Shown: positions 63,201 through 64,000 of the stretch, in pieces
Position numbering within the stretch: the stretch's first letter is position 1
Layout of the letters: every line of letters starts with the position of its first letter
NCBI RefSeq assembly: GCF_947387555.1
Contig: NZ_CANDNZ010000013.1
Location: 1 to 64,000 of the forward strand
Origin: Thalassomonas sp. RHCl1
GTDB lineage: Bacteria > Pseudomonadota > Gammaproteobacteria > Enterobacterales > Alteromonadaceae
DNA: 64,000 nucleotides
Direction of reading: 5' to 3'
The notes under the pieces: generated by a model
What the model saw: only the letters and a program-made list of their open reading frames with translations
The model's database searches: none
Told to the model about the DNA's origin: nothing
Program-made: the position numbers and the translations under genes

Positions 63201-64000
63201 GCCGGCCAGCCTGGCAACGGCTGCCGACTGGGATGCGGTCTTTGCGGTGACGGGGGGCGAAGAGCTGTCATTTGATCACCTTGTTTATTTAGGCCTGCTC
63301 GATCAGCAGCAAAGGGATGACAGCAGTTCGCTCGAAGCGGGATTTTATCCCTTGCTGGCACTGGGGCAGTCGCTGGGCCGCCGTGTTTTTTCCGATACCA
63401 TTAAGCTGACTTTATTGACGGACAAAAGTTTGTCGGTAGGCGGCGGTGAAATAACCCCCGCCAATGCCGCTGTACTCGGCCCCTTACTGGTCCTGCCCCA
63501 GGAATACCCGAACCTGCAGTGCCGCATGATAGATGTGCAAATACCTGAGTTAGCCTGGCAACGCGCGCGTTTGCTCGATGATCTACTGGCGGAATTCACC
63601 GCCCGGGAGCGGATTGTCGCTTTAAGAGCCGGACAGCGCTGGGCGGAGACATTTGAGCCCGATCGGGCGGTATCTCTGCCCGAAGCCGGACGGGAAGGAA
63701 AGAAAATTTTCCGGGACAAGGGGGTTTATTTGATCACCGGCGGCCTGGGCAATATAGGTCTGGCGCTGGCGGAATGCATCGCCCGGCAAACCAGTGGGGT
63801 TCATTTAGTGCTGACAACGCGCCGGGCCAGTTTAGCCGCCGGCAGCGAGCGGTTACAAAAAGTAAAAATGCTCGAGACCCTGGGGGCAAGCGTACAGGTT
63901 GCCCATGCCGACTGCAGCGACGAAGCGGCCATGAAGGCATTGCTCGATGAAGTGGAACAGCACTTTGTCCAAATCCATGGCGTGATCCATGCCGCCGGGC
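60253..64000 (+). CDS. Partial modular PKS: KS-AT-KR..., continues past window
   Basis: This frame opens at GTG 60253, which has AAAGGAG at 60240-60246 and overlaps the preceding stop by 8 nt; it has no stop before the window edge. At least 1249 residues are visible. The KS has C204 in S-T-A-C-S-T-S, with E-T-H-G-T-G-T and K-T-N-V-G-H-L. The AT has Ser649 in G-S-S-L-G, and the usual H-A-F-H-S reads L-P-F-H-T (catalytic His748 kept, first His lost). There is no DH between AT and reductase. The last part begins a KR (G-V-Y-L-I-T-G-G-L-G-N-I-G). It should extend the aminoacyl intermediate and reduce the ketone to an alcohol, giving a statine-like unit if the extender is malonyl. ACP and later domains lie outside. 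Confidence 0.92.
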   Translation, partial: MLNTADANNSHPLGDEGSGDKAFTDELEAAAIVGMALRVPGADSLEQFWQNLRDGVESISFFNDDQLRAAGVPESALSDPDFVKAFGLLEGADQFDNDFFDILPREAEILDPQHRQLLECSWQALEHAGYGPNSQSFSDAGSIGMMAGVGLNNYLLHNLAGRKDVIEALGGWQLTLGNDKDFAATRVAYKLNLCGAAMNVSTACSTSLVSVAMACQSLLSYQSDMMLAGGCSIHLPQDQGYWYHPGGTLSSDGHCRAFDEQAQGTLDGNGVAVVVLKRLDDAIKAKDTIYGVVRGFAVNNDGGHKVGYTAPSVEGQSAVIREAQEMAEIGADTLGYVETHGTGTDLGDQVEITALTEAFREAGITGKQVCGLGSVKTNVGHLDTAAGTTGLIKTVLGLKHGQIPPSLHFTRANPKLHLDTSPFYVNAALRDWPRLKGAPRRGGVSSFGIGGTNAHVIVEEAPAVPAPTPGRPWQMLALSAKTQGALQQNRHRLANYLACQDNTSLADIAYTLQTGRCAFKQRQAVVSSSCGDGADKLNTLSAPQVFCGEAGEQAPAVAFMFPGQDAQYAGMAESLYRDEPLFKQHIDLCDEIVRREHGIDLLSRLFAGHREADAPDFSLDPLPIFVTEYALARSLLALGIQPRAMMGSSLGEYVCACLAEVISLEDALMLAISCAELFSLVEPGALLSVSLSQSELQPLLGDGLALAMVCAPKQCVVGGRPQAVAALKTELAQRGASYVDSPLDLPFHTEFMQPLLAPYRARLQQVKFSAPKIPFVSCVTGDWIDPEQARDPEHYLRLAVQRVELSKGFQRLFSLADCIFLEVGPGQSMTGFALLQQDRPAGAQIIPSLSDPRYAAAQELASADSFYFQSALARLWVAGLDISWPAFYRNQARRRIALPGYAFEHKRYWLDAQPSEPLADGRETEGKQADPAHWFYRPCWQELARPAPADLDGQWLVIGEPGGLATPLVEHLRAAGVEVVCYSPASLATAADWDAVFAVTGGEELSFDHLVYLGLLDQQQRDDSSSLEAGFYPLLALGQSLGRRVFSDTIKLTLLTDKSLSVGGGEITPANAAVLGPLLVLPQEYPNLQCRMIDVQIPELAWQRARLLDDLLAEFTARERIVALRAGQRWAETFEPDRAVSLPEAGREGKKIFRDKGVYLITGGLGNIGLALAECIARQTSGVHLVLTTRRASLAAGSERLQKVKMLETLGASVQVAHADCSDEAAMKALLDEVEQHFVQIHGVIHAAG

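Overview
The window looks like chromosomal DNA of a marine gammaproteobacterium of the Alteromonadales/Colwelliaceae kind. That is inferred from the mix of genes (two RND efflux systems, a PEP-CTERM protein, a type III effector with its chaperone, a very large modular PKS/NRPS locus) and from the base composition: AT-rich intergenic DNA, moderate-GC housekeeping-type genes and visibly GC-richer megasynthase genes. No rRNA, tRNA, CRISPR array, transposase or integrase was seen.

Positions 1-33.9 kb are accessory genes in small transcription units. In order they are: a C-terminally truncated hotdog thioesterase and a DUF488 protein; an AraC regulator; a secreted beta-rich protein and a PEP-CTERM protein facing each other across a 30-bp palindrome; an RND adaptor/pump pair (4.6-8.8 kb); an S41 peptidase; a CesT-like chaperone with a candidate Cys-His-Asp effector (10.7-12.6 kb); a SymE-like toxin; a three-gene minus-strand operon (HbpS/GlcG-like, flavodoxin-like reductase, SRPBCC); a GNAT and an AraC gene; a TetR gene divergent from an SDR, with three related palindromes that look like its operators; a cupin; a LysR regulator divergent from an amidohydrolase-RidA fusion; a complete tripartite efflux operon with its own two-component system (23.0-30.7 kb); a small Cys-repeat secreted protein; and a metallo-beta-lactamase-fold lipoprotein.

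From 33,924 to the right edge runs one plus-strand biosynthetic operon, with genes overlapping or separated by at most 34 bp. Order: PKS1 (KS-AT-DH-KR-ACP), PKS2 (KS-AT-DH-cMT-KR-ACP), PKS3 (KS, dead AT, second AT, no ACP), four genes for an FkbH-type hydroxymalonyl-ACP extender unit, a seven-repeat probable beta-propeller, a hybrid ACP-aminotransferase-C-A-PCP protein, and PKS5 (KS-AT-KR, running off the end). Read collinearly, PKS3 and the first ACP of the hybrid protein form one module split over two proteins, with the extender genes between the halves. The inferred intermediate is a 3-amino-2-hydroxy-4-methyl unsaturated acyl chain, condensed with an amino acid (the A-domain pocket resembles Asn activators) and then extended by PKS5. 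No loading module, thioesterase or phosphopantetheinyl transferase is visible, so the cluster must continue to the right or depend on genes elsewhere.

The features most worth a second look are the split aminotransferase module with its tandem dead/live AT, the propeller protein of unknown role in the same operon, the chaperone-effector pair without a nearby secretion apparatus, and the amidohydrolase-RidA fusion.
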